Of a DNA stretch of 64,000 bases, positions 18,012 to 27,582 are shown piece after piece. The stretch comes from Pseudomonadota bacterium (GTDB lineage: Bacteria; Pseudomonadota; Alphaproteobacteria; Rhizobiales; MH13). Each line of letters opens with the position of its first letter. The first letter of the stretch is position 1. The stretch covers positions 62,001 through 126,000 of the forward strand of contig JBCCPK010000003.1 in the NCBI GenBank assembly GCA_039024915.1. Direction: 5' to 3'. The notes under the pieces are model-generated. The model had not been told where the DNA came from. It made no database searches and worked only from the letters and a program-made list of their open reading frames with translations. Both the position numbers and the translations under genes were made by a program.

Positions 18012-19802
18012 TTAACGCATATGTTCAGGTGCACCAACGCCCAGAACTGCCAAACCTTGCCCCAACGTGGTCATTACGGCGCGAACCAACGCAAGCCGCG
18101 CCACGGTCGAAGGTGAATCGTTAGGGTTAACAAATCGTAAGCCCTCCTCCCCCTTTCCGCGGTTCCAGTGGCTGTGAAGGTCGCTTGCGAGATCGTGCAG
18201 ATAGAACGCAAGCCTATGTGGCTCGCACTGCGTAGCGGCCGATGCGATTGTTTTAGGAAACGCAGAAAGAGTACGGATCAGACCAAACTCCCCGGGATGT
18301 AACAGCTTCGAAAGATCGGCGTTTTGAAGCGCTGCGTCCGAGAGATCACGACCGGGCATCTGCTCGGCTGCCTGGCGAAAAACCGAGGCACACCGGGCAT
18401 GGGCATACTGGACATAGAAGACAGGGTTGTCCTTGGACTGCTCGGTAACCTTCTCAAAATCGAAGTCGATCGGCGCGTCACTCTTGCGGTAGAGCATCAT
18501 GAAACGAACGGCGTCGACCCCGACCTCGTCAACCACCTCGCGCAAGGTCACGAAATCGCCGGACCGCTTGGACATTCGGACGGGCTCGCCGGCCCGGTAG
18601 AGCTTAACAAGCTGGCACAGACGGATATCCAGCGAAGCTTTGCCGCCGCTCATGGCGGTTACGGCAGCTTTCAGACGTTTGACGTAGCCACCGTGATCAG
18701 CGCCGAAGATATTGATTTGATTGGTATATCCACGCAGATATTTATCATAGTGATAGGCGATGTCTGACGCAAAGTACGTGTAGCTGCCGTCTGACTTCAA
18801 AAGTGCTCGGTCGGTATCATCACCAAATTGCGATGAGCGGAACAAGGTCTGTTCGCGATCTTCCCAGTCGTCGGCCGCCTCCCCTTTCGGCTTCTCAAGC
18901 CTGCCCTCATAGAGCAGCCCGCGGCTCGAAAGCGCGTCAATGGCTTGCGCCACACGGTCTCCAGAAGCTCCGGACTGCAAGCTTGCTTCGGAGAAAAAGA
19001 CATCGTGATGGACGTTCAAAGCGCCGAGGTCGCCGCGGATCATCTCCATCATGGCGTCAATCGCAACCCTGCGCACCATTGGAAGCCAATCGGATTCCTC
19101 TTGAACCAAGAGCGCGTCGCCATGTTCGCGAGCGAGCTGCTGGCCAACCGCAACCAGATAATCACCTGGGTACAGGCCCGCCGGTATCTCACCAATCTCT
19201 TCGCCCAACGCTTCCCGGTAGCGAAGAAAGGCGGACCGGGCGAGCGTATCAACCTGCCCCCCGGCATCGTTGATGTAGTACTCACGGGTCACCGGATATC
19301 CCGCGAAGGCGAGAATTTTCGCCAACGCGTCTCCAACGACCGCGCCGCGACAATGGCCGACATGCATCGGACCCGTTGGATTGGCAGAGACATATTCAAC
19401 GTTGGTTTTCGGCAAGCTCTCGGCCGTCCCAAGACTATCGGCGCCAAACTTTTTGCCTTCGGCGAGGATCCGCCCGAGCGCACCCTGCCATGCCGTTTGC
19501 TCAAGGCGTAAATTGATGAACCCGGGGCCCGCAACTTCCGCCGACTGTATTGCGCCATCCGCGCTCAACGCGGTCGAAAGAGCTTCGGCGATAGCGCGTG
19601 GGTTCTGCTTGAGAGGCTTCGCTAAAACCATCGCGGCGTTGGTCGCCAAATCACCATGCGATGGGTCTCGCGGCAATTCCGCCACAATCGCGCCAAGCGG
19701 CAACGCATCGCGATCGTGCCCGTCCAGCAAACCACTCGCATCAAGTGCGGTAAGAATTCTGGTCCGGTAGTCGGCAAACAGATCATAGGTTGGCTGCGAC
19801 AT
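18012..19802 (-). CDS. argS: Arginyl-tRNA synthetase
   Basis: ArgS is the class I enzyme that charges tRNA-Arg. The 596-residue product has the N-terminal Add-1 tRNA-binding domain and the HIGH-type motif in [15 protein letters not shown] near 137-151. The conserved Y-I-N-D-A-G-G-Q segment and the [15 protein letters not shown] motif at the KMSKS position follow. The C-terminal DALR anticodon-binding domain comes last. Length is normal. The ATG at 19802 lies 55 bases downstream of the dgt stop on the same strand; the SPOR gene follows. A tRNA-Arg(TCT) gene is elsewhere in the window at 48745-48821. Confidence 0.97.
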   Translation of the reverse strand: MSQPTYDLFADYRTRILTALDASGLLDGHDRDALPLGAIVAELPRDPSHGDLATNAAMVLAKPLKQNPRAIAEALSTALSADGAIQSAEVAGPGFINLRLEQTAWQGALGRILAEGKKFGADSLGTAESLPKTNVEYVSANPTGPMHVGHCRGAVVGDALAKILAFAGYPVTREYYINDAGGQVDTLARSAFLRYREALGEEIGEIPAGLYPGDYLVAVGQQLAREHGDALLVQEESDWLPMVRRVAIDAMMEMIRGDLGALNVHHDVFFSEASLQSGASGDRVAQAIDALSSRGLLYEGRLEKPKGEAADDWEDREQTLFRSSQFGDDTDRALLKSDGSYTYFASDIAYHYDKYLRGYTNQINIFGADHGGYVKRLKAAVTAMSGGKASLDIRLCQLVKLYRAGEPVRMSKRSGDFVTLREVVDEVGVDAVRFMMLYRKSDAPIDFDFEKVTEQSKDNPVFYVQYAHARCASVFRQAAEQMPGRDLSDAALQNADLSKLLHPGEFGLIRTLSAFPKTIASAATQCEPHRLAFYLHDLASDLHSHWNRGKGEEGLRFVNPNDSPSTVARLALVRAVMTTLGQGLAVLGVGAPEHMR

Positions 19803-19857
19803 GAATAGCGATCTCGGCAGGTTTGAGGGCGCACAAGGCCGATGGCGATGCGATCAC

Positions 19858-21120
19858 TTAGGTGGATTGGCGGGATAGCGCAGCGCCGTATCGCAGGTCA
19901 GGCGTGTCGTCAAACGCCTGCGCGTGGAGCGAGAGGGCAAACCGGTCCGTCATGCCCGCGATGAAGTCGCATACTTGACGCGCGTGTTCCACTTCATTGG
20001 GCACAGTCGTTGATGACGCCAATTGCCAATCTGACGGCAGCTTAGCAGGAGACGCCATGAAATGCCCGAACAGCTCGCGTACAACCCTGTCCGCCTCGTC
20101 GCGAAGCTCGACAATCGTCTCATGGCGATACATCGCCTTGAACAAGAAGGCCTTACACAACCACAGGTCTTCAGCTACCGATGCAGGTAACACGGCAATT
20201 GGCTCATCAGCGGTCAGAACAGCCCGCGCAGTTGTGATCGATGCTGCCTCTAGGCGCGAGCGGATTGACTGTTCGAAGGCGTCGATCAACCGGGTTATCA
20301 GTCGTCGGGTGAATTCGCCCATACGGCGCGATGGCGGCAGGCCGGGGTGCTCGGCGTCGAGCGACAGCATGATCTCGCGCACCAGACCGATGTGCAGCAA
20401 ATCTTCCAATGCAAACAGGCCGGCGCGCACGCCATCGTCGATATCGTGAGCGGTGTACGCAATGTCGTCTGACAAGGCTGCAACCTGAGCCTCCAAGCTC
20501 GCATGGTGAGTCAACTCCATGGCAGAAGCGATGGATGGGTTTTCATCCAAAAAAGCTTTTAAGGCGAAGGGCATAGTGACCGTTTCTCCCGCGTACGCGT
20601 CGCTGCCATCATGGATGAGGATTGGGCCGTTGTGTTTTATGACCCCGTCAAGGGTCTCATGTGTTAGGTTAAGTCCATCGAAGGCTGCGTAACGCTGCTC
20701 AAGCTTGGAGACGATCCGCAAAGTCTGCGCGTTGTGCTCAAACCCGCCATAGGGCGCCATACAGGCGGCAAGCGCGTCTTCACCGGTATGCCCAAACGGC
20801 GTGTGGCCAAGATCATGGGCAAGCGCGAGCGCTTCGGTGAGGTCAGTATCGAGACCAAGGTTACGCGACACAGATCGAGCGATCTGTGCAACTTCGATCG
20901 TATGGGTCAGCCGCGTGCGGTAATGATCGCCCTCGGGATAGCTGAAGACCTGAGTCTTGTGGGCCAGTCGCCGGAACGCAGACGCGTGGACGATCCTGTC
21001 GCGATCGCGCCGAAAAGGGCTGCGTTTAGGGCTCTCTGCCTCGGGATGGCTGCGATCGAAGCGGCCGAGCGCAGATGCCGCGAGATGCGGAAGCTGGCCG
21101 CCAAAGCTCATGCCGGTCAT
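19858..21120 (-). CDS. dgt: dGTP triphosphohydrolase-like HD protein
   Basis: Dgt-type enzymes hydrolyse dNTPs to nucleosides and triphosphate. The 420-residue protein has F-R-R-L-A-H-K-T-Q-V-F near 31-41 and R-L-T-H-T-I-E-V-A-Q-I-A-R. The HD metal site is in A-H-D-L-G-H-T-P-F-G-H, followed by N-A-Q-T-L-R and H-D-I-D-D-G. This is the short deoxyguanosinetriphosphatase-like type found beside argS in alphaproteobacteria. I place the start at the ATG at 21120; the open frame extends 44 codons further, but that part lacks family similarity and overlaps the divergent erpA promoter region. Confidence 0.92.
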   Translation of the reverse strand: MTGMSFGGQLPHLAASALGRFDRSHPEAESPKRSPFRRDRDRIVHASAFRRLAHKTQVFSYPEGDHYRTRLTHTIEVAQIARSVSRNLGLDTDLTEALALAHDLGHTPFGHTGEDALAACMAPYGGFEHNAQTLRIVSKLEQRYAAFDGLNLTHETLDGVIKHNGPILIHDGSDAYAGETVTMPFALKAFLDENPSIASAMELTHHASLEAQVAALSDDIAYTAHDIDDGVRAGLFALEDLLHIGLVREIMLSLDAEHPGLPPSRRMGEFTRRLITRLIDAFEQSIRSRLEAASITTARAVLTADEPIAVLPASVAEDLWLCKAFLFKAMYRHETIVELRDEADRVVRELFGHFMASPAKLPSDWQLASSTTVPNEVEHARQVCDFIAGMTDRFALSLHAQAFDDTPDLRYGAALSRQST

Positions 21121-21264
21121 GCGCCTGTATCCATTTTGATCAGTTGATCCGGTCGAGAAGGTAAGGCAGCGGAATTGATCCTGGCGTATGCTATGCTTAC
21201 CTGTGAGCGGTCGCGATTGCCAAAAAGCTGGCTTGCAAACAGATTTTCGCATAGGATTTGCAAC

Positions 21265-21642
21265 ATGGACCAGATTGTAAACCCTGATTCATTGGCTGCC
21301 GAAGCGGTGGCAGGCGAGGAAGCCATCACAGTTAGTGACGCCGCGCTGTCGCGGGTGGCTAAGCTCCTTGAAGACGAGCCCCAAGGAACGATGCTGCGCG
21401 TCAGTGTTGAGGGCGGAGGCTGCTCCGGCTTCCAGTACAAGTACGAGCTTGTAAAGGAGATGATGGATGGCGACACGGTGCTTGGCGATGAGCGCGTAAA
21501 GGTGCTCGTTGACGATATTTCCAAGCCCTATCTGGCCGGCAGCATCATCGACTACAAAGTTTCGTTGATGGGCGCTGCATTCGAGATCAGCAATCCGCAG
21601 GCGACCGCGTCGTGCGGCTGCGGAACAAGCTTTTCCATCTGA
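21265..21642 (+). CDS. erpA: Iron-sulfur cluster insertion protein ErpA
   Basis: ErpA is an A-type carrier that delivers Fe-S clusters to target proteins. The 125-residue product shows the three-cysteine pattern: G-G-G-C-S-G-F-Q-Y near the middle and C-G-C-G-T-S-F at the C-terminus. The V-S-V-E-G strand precedes the first cysteine. I use the ATG at 21265, giving the family's usual length; an upstream in-frame ATG would add 30 non-conserved residues. The gene is divergent from dgt and followed 20 bases later by xthA. Likely clients in this window include IlvD. Confidence 0.93.
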   Translation: MDQIVNPDSLAAEAVAGEEAITVSDAALSRVAKLLEDEPQGTMLRVSVEGGGCSGFQYKYELVKEMMDGDTVLGDERVKVLVDDISKPYLAGSIIDYKVSLMGAAFEISNPQATASCGCGTSFSI

Positions 21643-21662
21643 ATTTGGCCTGAGACCCCTTC

Positions 21663-22445
21663 GTGCAAATCGCCACTTGGAACATTAACGGCGTAAAAGC
21701 ACGGATAGACACGCTCGTCGCGTGGCTGGAGGAGGCTGAGCCCGACGTGGCCTGCCTGCAAGAGATCAAGTCGGAAGATGAGCCGTTCCCGCGGGGCAAG
21801 CTTGAAGCTCTCGGTTACACGGTCGAAACCCACGGACAGAAAGGCTTCAACGGGGTTGCCCTGCTGTCCAAAACCCCGCTCGAAGACGTCGAGCGGGGTC
21901 TTCCCGGCGACGAAGATGATCCGCAGGCCCGGTTTATCGTTGGCACCGCAACAGCGCGCAGTGGGCGAAAGGTTCGGGTCGCCTGCCTGTATCTGCCCAA
22001 CGGTAACCCACTTGGCACCGAAAAATTTCCCTACAAACTGGCATGGATGGAGCGGTTAATCAGCTATGCGCGCCAGGCGCGCGACGTTGAAATGCCGATC
22101 GTTTTCGCCGGCGATTACAACGTCATACCCGATGCACGAGATCTCTACTCAGAGAAAGCGTGGCTGGACGACGCACTCTATCAGCCCGAAAGCCGAGCGG
22201 CCCTCAGGCGACTTGAAGCGCTCGGATACACCGATGCAGTCCGCGCGGTAAGTGATGCGCAGCATTACACATTTTGGGACTATCAGGGCGGCGCTTGGCA
22301 AAGAAACCATGGTATCCGGATTGATCACCTCATGGTGTCACCGGAATTGGCCGATACGCTCAGTTCCGTGCGGATTGATGATCATGTTCGCGGTTGGGAG
22401 AAGCCGTCGGATCATGTGCCTGTGATCGGCGAATTTTCGCTCTGA
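21663..22445 (+). CDS. xthA: Exodeoxyribonuclease III
   Basis: XthA is an AP endonuclease and 3' exonuclease in base-excision repair. The 260-residue protein carries the EEP-superfamily motifs: I-A-T-W-N-I-N-G-V-K-A-R, L-Q-E-I-K with the metal-binding Glu, G-D-Y-N-V-I-P near 150, R-I-D-H-L-M-V-S, and the closing K-P-S-D-H-V-P-V catalytic His. The start is a GTG at 21663, 20 bases after erpA, with only a weak ribosome-binding site. Co-transcription with erpA is likely. The gene ends ten bases before the convergent HD-GYP gene. Confidence 0.95.
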   Translation: MQIATWNINGVKARIDTLVAWLEEAEPDVACLQEIKSEDEPFPRGKLEALGYTVETHGQKGFNGVALLSKTPLEDVERGLPGDEDDPQARFIVGTATARSGRKVRVACLYLPNGNPLGTEKFPYKLAWMERLISYARQARDVEMPIVFAGDYNVIPDARDLYSEKAWLDDALYQPESRAALRRLEALGYTDAVRAVSDAQHYTFWDYQGGAWQRNHGIRIDHLMVSPELADTLSSVRIDDHVRGWEKPSDHVPVIGEFSL

Positions 22446-22454
22446 GGCTTCTTG

Positions 22455-23543
22455 CTAGGCGGCTTTGTCGCGCTTGAGATGCTGTTTGTGCTCGTCAACG
22501 ACGACGCGGAAGGCGCCAACCAGATCAAGATCGAGCTTGCCTTTCATCGTGCAAAGCTCAGCGTACGCCTCGTCGGGCGTCATGGACGCTTTGTAGGAGC
22601 GCGCATCGATCAGCGCACTGTAAATGTCGATAATCGTCAAACAGCGCACCATGTCATTGATCTGGTCGCCCGATAGACCTTCCGGGTAGCCGGAACCATC
22701 GAGAAACTCATGGTGTTGATAGGCAAGCTCAATAATCTGCGGGTTGGCATCGGTTGTCGCCTCGAGAATGAGCTTGCTCTCGTTCGGGTGTGACTTGATG
22801 ACTTTAAATTCCTCGTCCGTCAGTCGCCCCGGCTTGTCGAGGATGGTCAGTGGCACCGACATTTTTCCGATATCGTGCAGAAGAGCGCCCCGTGTGAAGA
22901 GCTGATGGTCGCTTTCTTCCACGCCCATCGCGCGTGACCATTGGGCGGCGAAGCCGGCAACGGCCATGCAATGGCGGGCCGTGTAGGAATGGTAGTTCGC
23001 AACGGAGTCGAGCCACGCGCCCAGACCATCATTGTCGAGCGCTGTTGTCACATCGTCAGTCGCCGATTCAACGGCGCCGATCACCTTCATCGGATCGGCG
23101 TCCTTGCTACCGAAGACGCCACCAAACGTCCGCGACAGGGACTGCGCTGCCTTAGCTGCTGGGAGCCTGGGCTTGGCGAGCAATTTGACAAACCGTTTGT
23201 CGAGCCTCTGAACCGCATCAAGCATGGCTTGGGGGTCGACGGGCATGGAGATCACCGTCGTATTTGAGCCGCCCAGCTCATGGGCGAGCCGCGCCAGGTC
23301 TTTACCCGGCAAGCACAGGATGCGGGGGATCTGTTCGATGCGCTGTGACAGTAGCCACCCGACCATTTTGTTGAGCGAGTTGGCCGGAAACGACGACAGT
23401 GCAATGACCACAATATCAGCATCGCGCAGGACTGCCGGCACGCGATTGGGGAGGACATGCGTGTCGACTGGCATGACGCCGTCGAACGCTGCCAACGCAT
23501 TCACTGCTTCGACTGAGCCGTCAGTAAGAGCCAGAATTTTCAT
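22455..23543 (-). CDS. HD-GYP phosphodiesterase with pseudo-receiver domain
   Basis: HD-GYP proteins hydrolyse cyclic di-GMP. The 362-residue product has an intact catalytic domain: H-D-I-G-K (His223, Asp224), H-H-E (277-279) and D-G-S-G-Y-P-E-G-L (282-290). Residues 1-118 fold-match a response-regulator receiver, but the expected phospho-acceptor strand reads D-I-V-V-I-A-L-S, with Ala in place of Asp, and the conserved Lys before the C-terminal Pro is missing. It is therefore probably not switched by phosphorylation. No histidine kinase is adjacent. The gene converges on xthA and precedes nothing on its own strand for about 70 bases. Confidence 0.85.
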   Translation of the reverse strand: MKILALTDGSVEAVNALAAFDGVMPVDTHVLPNRVPAVLRDADIVVIALSSFPANSLNKMVGWLLSQRIEQIPRILCLPGKDLARLAHELGGSNTTVISMPVDPQAMLDAVQRLDKRFVKLLAKPRLPAAKAAQSLSRTFGGVFGSKDADPMKVIGAVESATDDVTTALDNDGLGAWLDSVANYHSYTARHCMAVAGFAAQWSRAMGVEESDHQLFTRGALLHDIGKMSVPLTILDKPGRLTDEEFKVIKSHPNESKLILEATTDANPQIIELAYQHHEFLDGSGYPEGLSGDQINDMVRCLTIIDIYSALIDARSYKASMTPDEAYAELCTMKGKLDLDLVGAFRVVVDEHKQHLKRDKAA

Positions 23544-23616
23544 CGTGTACCGTCATCACCAACTCCGACGGTCATAGATAAAGTAACAGGGTAACGAGTT
23601 TATTAAGTCAGACGGC

Positions 23617-24585
23617 TTAACGAACGGCTTGTTGAGCCATTTCCGCGCGATGAATGCGCAGAACCGTCCCGCCCTCAGGGCCGCTCAACCACTGCTCGGC
23701 GAGTTGCATTGCTCGGGCACGGGTATCCACATCGGCAAGCGCCAAATACCGTTCCTGAATGGGGCGCACACGTTCGGTCTGCGACGGCGTGCGCGCAAAC
23801 TCACCGGCGACAATCAACCATTTGAGGCCGTCAACGGGATAGGGTTCGACGTGCGCGGCGCCGGTGAAGAGAAGCTCGCCAAGCGACAATTGCGCGTCGA
23901 GATGCCCTTTTCGTGCAGCCAGCGACAGCCACCTGCCGGCCTGCCGTGTATCCACCGTGCCGCCCTCACCTCGCAACAGCATCATGCCGAGGCGAAATTG
24001 TGCGTCCGGATCGCCAAAGTAGGAAGCCGCGTAGGTGTAGATCTGGCGCGAGCGATAGTGATCAGCTGCCAACACGTCAGCAATTCCGCTCGAATAATAG
24101 GAACCGAGCGCGACAAACGCGTTCGCCACGAAGCGCGCATGGGGCGTGTCCGGGCTATCGTCGGCGTGGGCGGTCGCGATCTGAGAAAAATAGGTGAACG
24201 CGCGAACATCGTCCTCGGTCACGCCATCGCCGGCAGCGTACATACGCGCCAGCTTCCAGCGTGCGATCGCATGCCCGCCTTCTGCAGCCGCTTCAAGCGC
24301 CGTAAGAGCGGTATCCGTATCACCTTGATAGTACGCAGACGTCCCAGCTGCAAAAGCGGCGGTGGGATCGTTGTTCCAGATATCGGCGTTCAAATTATCA
24401 GGTGGAGTCTGGCACAACGCAGAGGTACCGGAAACGGCCAAGGCGAGCGCAGCGACCAATGCTGTTACGAAACGGCGCGCATCACCCAAAAGGGTGTCCA
24501 CTCCGACAAACAATCGTGGGTGCGTCGATGGCGCGGCCAAGTCCGCGCTAGATATCAGCATATGTCTTCTTTTCCGCTCGTCCAC
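23617..24585 (-). CDS. exoR: ExoR-like periplasmic Sel1-repeat regulator
   Basis: This 322-residue protein has a hydrophobic export signal (about 38-57, ending A-L-C-Q) and tandem Sel1/TPR-like repeats. Examples are [15 protein letters not shown], then [15 protein letters not shown], then [13 protein letters not shown] and [11 protein letters not shown]. The order and the F-V-A-N-A-F-V-A-L segment match rhizobial ExoR. In Sinorhizobium, ExoR is a periplasmic protein that holds the ExoS/ChvI (ChvG/ChvI) two-component system in check and so controls exopolysaccharide and motility. The first ATG overlaps ilvD by 38 bases; a later start is possible. No exoS/chvI genes are in view, so the function is inferred. 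Confidence 0.68.
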   Translation of the reverse strand: MDERKRRHMLISSADLAAPSTHPRLFVGVDTLLGDARRFVTALVAALALAVSGTSALCQTPPDNLNADIWNNDPTAAFAAGTSAYYQGDTDTALTALEAAAEGGHAIARWKLARMYAAGDGVTEDDVRAFTYFSQIATAHADDSPDTPHARFVANAFVALGSYYSSGIADVLAADHYRSRQIYTYAASYFGDPDAQFRLGMMLLRGEGGTVDTRQAGRWLSLAARKGHLDAQLSLGELLFTGAAHVEPYPVDGLKWLIVAGEFARTPSQTERVRPIQERYLALADVDTRARAMQLAEQWLSGPEGGTVLRIHRAEMAQQAVR

Positions 24586-26272
24586 CGGGATGGGTCACTG
24601 CACCAAACCGTGCCGGCCCGACCGTCTGTGCGTATTTCCAAAGCACCCCGGATGCATGATCGGTCTCCCGCGACTTCCAGGCTTTTTTACGTTCTGCCAA
24701 AACCTCGTCGGTCAAATCCACCGATATTGTGCCCTCAATGGCGTCGATGCTGATGATGTCGCCATTGTGCAACAGGCCGATCGCGCCACCGACGGCCGCT
24801 TCTGGACCAACATGTCCGATGCAGAAACCGCGTGTTGCGCCGGAGAACCTGCCATCGGTGATCAAGGCGACCTTGTCGCCCATCCCCTGACCGTACAGTG
24901 CTGCCGTCGTCGACAGCATCTCGCGCATGCCCGGGCCGCCTATCGGGCCTTCATATCGGATGACCAAAACCTCGCCTTCTTCATAGGACCGATTTTGAAC
25001 AGCATCGAAACACTCTTCCTCGGAATCGAAGCATCGCGCGGGACCGGTAAATTTCAGGTTGCTCATACCGGCAACCTTCACAATTGCGCCGTCCGGCGCG
25101 AGATTGCCGGCCAGTCCGACGACCCCGCCGGTCGGCGTGATTGGGTTAGAGGTCGGATAGACGACGTCTTGGTCGTCGTTCCAGTCGACCGTTTCCATGT
25201 TCTCCGCCATCGTACGACCCGTCACGGTCAGAGCATCGCCGTGGAGAAAGCCGCCATCGAGCAGTGTTTTCATCAGAAGCGGGATGCCACCCACCTCGAA
25301 CATGTCCTTGGCCACATATTTGCCGCCAGGCTTGAGGTCAGCAATATACGGGGTGCGCTTGAAGATTTCCGCGACATCGAACAGATCGAAATCAATGCCG
25401 ATCTCGTTGGCAATGGCCGGAAGATGAAGCGCAGCGTTCGTTGAACCACCCGAAGCGGCGACCACTGTCGCGGCGTTTTCCAGAGCTTTGCGGGTGACAA
25501 TATCGCGCGGACGGATGCCGCGAGCGAGCAGCTCCATCACCTTTTCACCGGCGGCAGCACAGAACCGATCGCGGATTTCGTAGGGTGCGGGCGCACCGCA
25601 GGAGTAGGGCAAGGCAAGGCCGATCGCTTCGGCGACCGTTGCCATCGTGTTGGCGGTGAACTGCGCGCCGCACGACCCGGCAGAGGGGCAGGCAACCTGC
25701 TCAAGCTCAGCGAGATCATCGTTCGACATCTTGCCAACCGAATGCATGCCAACGGCTTCAAAAACGTCCTGAACGGTGACCTGCTTGCCGCGGAAGTTCC
25801 CGGGCAGAATGGAACCGCCATAAAGAAAAACCGAGGGAACGTTAAGCCGGACCATCGCCATCATCATGCCGGGCAGCGACTTGTCGCAACCAGCCAGACC
25901 CACCAGCGCATCGTAACAGTGGCCACGCATGGTCAGCTCAACTGAGTCCGTAATCACGTCCCGACTGACAAGCGACGACTTCATGCCCTCGTGGCCCATC
26001 GCGATGCCATCGGTCACGGTGATCGTGCAAAACTCGCGCGGCGTTCCGCTTGCAGCGGCCACGCCTTTCTTGACGGCCTGAGCCTGACGCATAAGCGCAA
26101 TGTTGCAGGGCGCCGCTTCGTTCCAGCACGAGGCAACACCGACAAGCGGCTGGCCAATCTGCTCTTCTGACAGACCCATGGCGTAGAGATAAGAGCGGTG
26201 CGGCGCACGCTGCGGACCGGACGTCACATAGCGGCTGGGCAAACCCGACTTGTCAAAAACCTTGGCGTCCAT
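24548..26272 (-). CDS. ilvD: Dihydroxy-acid dehydratase
   Basis: IlvD makes the 2-keto acids that precede valine, isoleucine and leucine, using a labile Fe-S cluster. The 574-residue product has the three cluster cysteines in [25 protein letters not shown] and [16 protein letters not shown]. It also carries the C-terminal [15 protein letters not shown] segment. I start it at the ATG at 26272, preceded by GGGGAG, because the 36 upstream codons do not look like the family. It overlaps the 5' end of the exoR-like ORF, if that gene starts at its first ATG. Confidence 0.96.
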   Translation of the reverse strand: MDAKVFDKSGLPSRYVTSGPQRAPHRSYLYAMGLSEEQIGQPLVGVASCWNEAAPCNIALMRQAQAVKKGVAAASGTPREFCTITVTDGIAMGHEGMKSSLVSRDVITDSVELTMRGHCYDALVGLAGCDKSLPGMMMAMVRLNVPSVFLYGGSILPGNFRGKQVTVQDVFEAVGMHSVGKMSNDDLAELEQVACPSAGSCGAQFTANTMATVAEAIGLALPYSCGAPAPYEIRDRFCAAAGEKVMELLARGIRPRDIVTRKALENAATVVAASGGSTNAALHLPAIANEIGIDFDLFDVAEIFKRTPYIADLKPGGKYVAKDMFEVGGIPLLMKTLLDGGFLHGDALTVTGRTMAENMETVDWNDDQDVVYPTSNPITPTGGVVGLAGNLAPDGAIVKVAGMSNLKFTGPARCFDSEEECFDAVQNRSYEEGEVLVIRYEGPIGGPGMREMLSTTAALYGQGMGDKVALITDGRFSGATRGFCIGHVGPEAAVGGAIGLLHNGDIISIDAIEGTISVDLTDEVLAERKKAWKSRETDHASGVLWKYAQTVGPARFGAVTHPGGRAEKKTYADI

Positions 26273-26601
26273 GGATCGGCTCCCCGAGCAATTGTTGTTA
26301 TTGGCGCTTGCGGCCCCGCAGAACAGACTTCGGCGCACCATGCTCGGCAGCGCGAGCATATCGACGCGAAGTGGGGCCAAAAGGCGGCACTGAGTTGATC
26401 AGCCCTTGTAGGCTAGTCCGCAATTCTCCGCTGTTGCCTTTCAGCCACATTTGCCCAACCTTCGGCCCAGCCTTAATCGGCCGTAAGCGAATTTAAGCAA
26501 ATGCTTATCAACGACTTATGCGATCTTTGCGCTGTGTCATGGCACCGTCCGGCGTTGTGTGCATGAACGGGACGCAGGTAGATTGCGGAGGGGACATCAC
26601 C
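26273..26601. other. divergent intergenic region between ilvD and ppk2
   Basis: About 330 bases hold the promoters and leaders of ilvD (minus) and ppk2 (plus). Both ribosome-binding sites are visible at the ends (GGGGAG for ilvD, GGAGGGG for ppk2). I looked for a branched-chain leader peptide with a run of Leu, Ile and Val codons and an attenuator before ilvD and saw none. The in-frame extension upstream of ilvD has an N-N-N-N run but no family similarity. Confidence 0.45.
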
Positions 26602-27549
26602 ATGAGCGACACGAAACCAAACGGCGCAGCCGAGGGTGCACCGCAGCTGCAGGCTCCTCCGACCGTTGCGGGCGACGAAGCGGCGCCGGTACCCCCCTAT
26701 GATCGCAAGGATCCCGACCAGGTTCGGCGTCTGTTTGAGACGGGCGAATACCCCTACAAAACCAAAATGCGTCGGCGTACCTATGAGGCCAATAAAGCTG
26801 AGCTTCAGGTCGAGCTGTTGAAGGTTCAACGCTGGGTCGAGGAAACCGGCCAGAAGATCGTGATCCTGTTCGAGGGACGTGACGCGGCCGGCAAGGGCGG
26901 CACCATCAAGCGTTTCATGGAGCACATGAACCCGCGCACCGCCCGGGTGGTTGCCCTCAACAAGCCGACCGAGCGCGAGCAGTCCCAATGGTACTATCAG
27001 CGCTACATCGAACACTTGCCGTCCGCCGGCGAAATCGTGATGTTCGACCGGTCCTGGTACAACCGCGCTGGCGTCGAACGCGTCATGGGCTTTTGTAAAC
27101 CACCAGAATATCTCGAGTTCATGCGCCAGACGCCGCAGTTCGAGCAGATGCTTTCACGCTCAGGCATCAAGCTGTTCAAATATTGGTTTTCGGTGACCCA
27201 GGAGGAGCAACGCCGCCGCTTCACGTCCCGCGAGCACGACCCGCTGAAGCAGTGGAAGCTGTCACCCATCGACAAGGCGTCGCTCGATAAGTGGGACGAC
27301 TACACCGAAGCCAAGGAAGCGATGTTCTTTTACACCGACACCGCTGACGCGCCCTGGACGGTCATCAAATCAAACGACAAGAAGCGCGCGCGGCTCGGGT
27401 GCATGCGCCATTTCCTGTCGTCGCTGCCCTACCCTGACAAGACACGTGACGTGGCCCGTGGACCTGACCCACTGATTGTGGGCCATTCAGCGGCGGTCAT
27501 CGGTCGCGATGACCACATTCTCGGGAAAACGCTGCATCCGGGGAGTTGA
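26602..27549 (+). CDS. ppk2: Polyphosphate kinase 2
   Basis: PPK2 enzymes transfer phosphate between polyphosphate and nucleoside di- or monophosphates. The 315-residue product has a 35-residue polar leader and then the kinase core. Walker A is G-R-D-A-A-G-K-G-G-T-I-K-R-F, the lid region has N-P-R-x-A-R-V-V-A-L-N-K-P-T-E-R-E, and the Walker B-like strand reads V-M-F-D-R-S-W-Y-N-R-A-G-V-E-R-V-M-G-F. The core length is typical of the one-domain class I form. The ATG at 26602 follows GGAGGGG. The gene stands alone and converges on valS with a hairpin between them. Confidence 0.93.
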   Translation: MSDTKPNGAAEGAPQLQAPPTVAGDEAAPVPPYDRKDPDQVRRLFETGEYPYKTKMRRRTYEANKAELQVELLKVQRWVEETGQKIVILFEGRDAAGKGGTIKRFMEHMNPRTARVVALNKPTEREQSQWYYQRYIEHLPSAGEIVMFDRSWYNRAGVERVMGFCKPPEYLEFMRQTPQFEQMLSRSGIKLFKYWFSVTQEEQRRRFTSREHDPLKQWKLSPIDKASLDKWDDYTEAKEAMFFYTDTADAPWTVIKSNDKKRARLGCMRHFLSSLPYPDKTRDVARGPDPLIVGHSAAVIGRDDHILGKTLHPGS

Positions 27550-27566
27550 TAGCACCAACTGAGTGC

Positions 27567-27582
27567 CCGCTAACGCTAGCGG
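27567..27582. terminator. hairpin between convergent ppk2 and valS
   Basis: A perfect six-base inverted repeat (CCGCTA, four-base loop, TAGCGG) lies exactly in the 33-base gap between the two convergent stop codons. It could act in both directions. Neither side has a convincing T tract, so intrinsic termination is only a suggestion. Confidence 0.4.

Noticed and set aside
26273-26380. N-terminal extension or leader peptide of IlvD
   Set aside because: The 36 extra codons have no family similarity or branched-chain codon run, and the inner ATG has the better ribosome-binding site.
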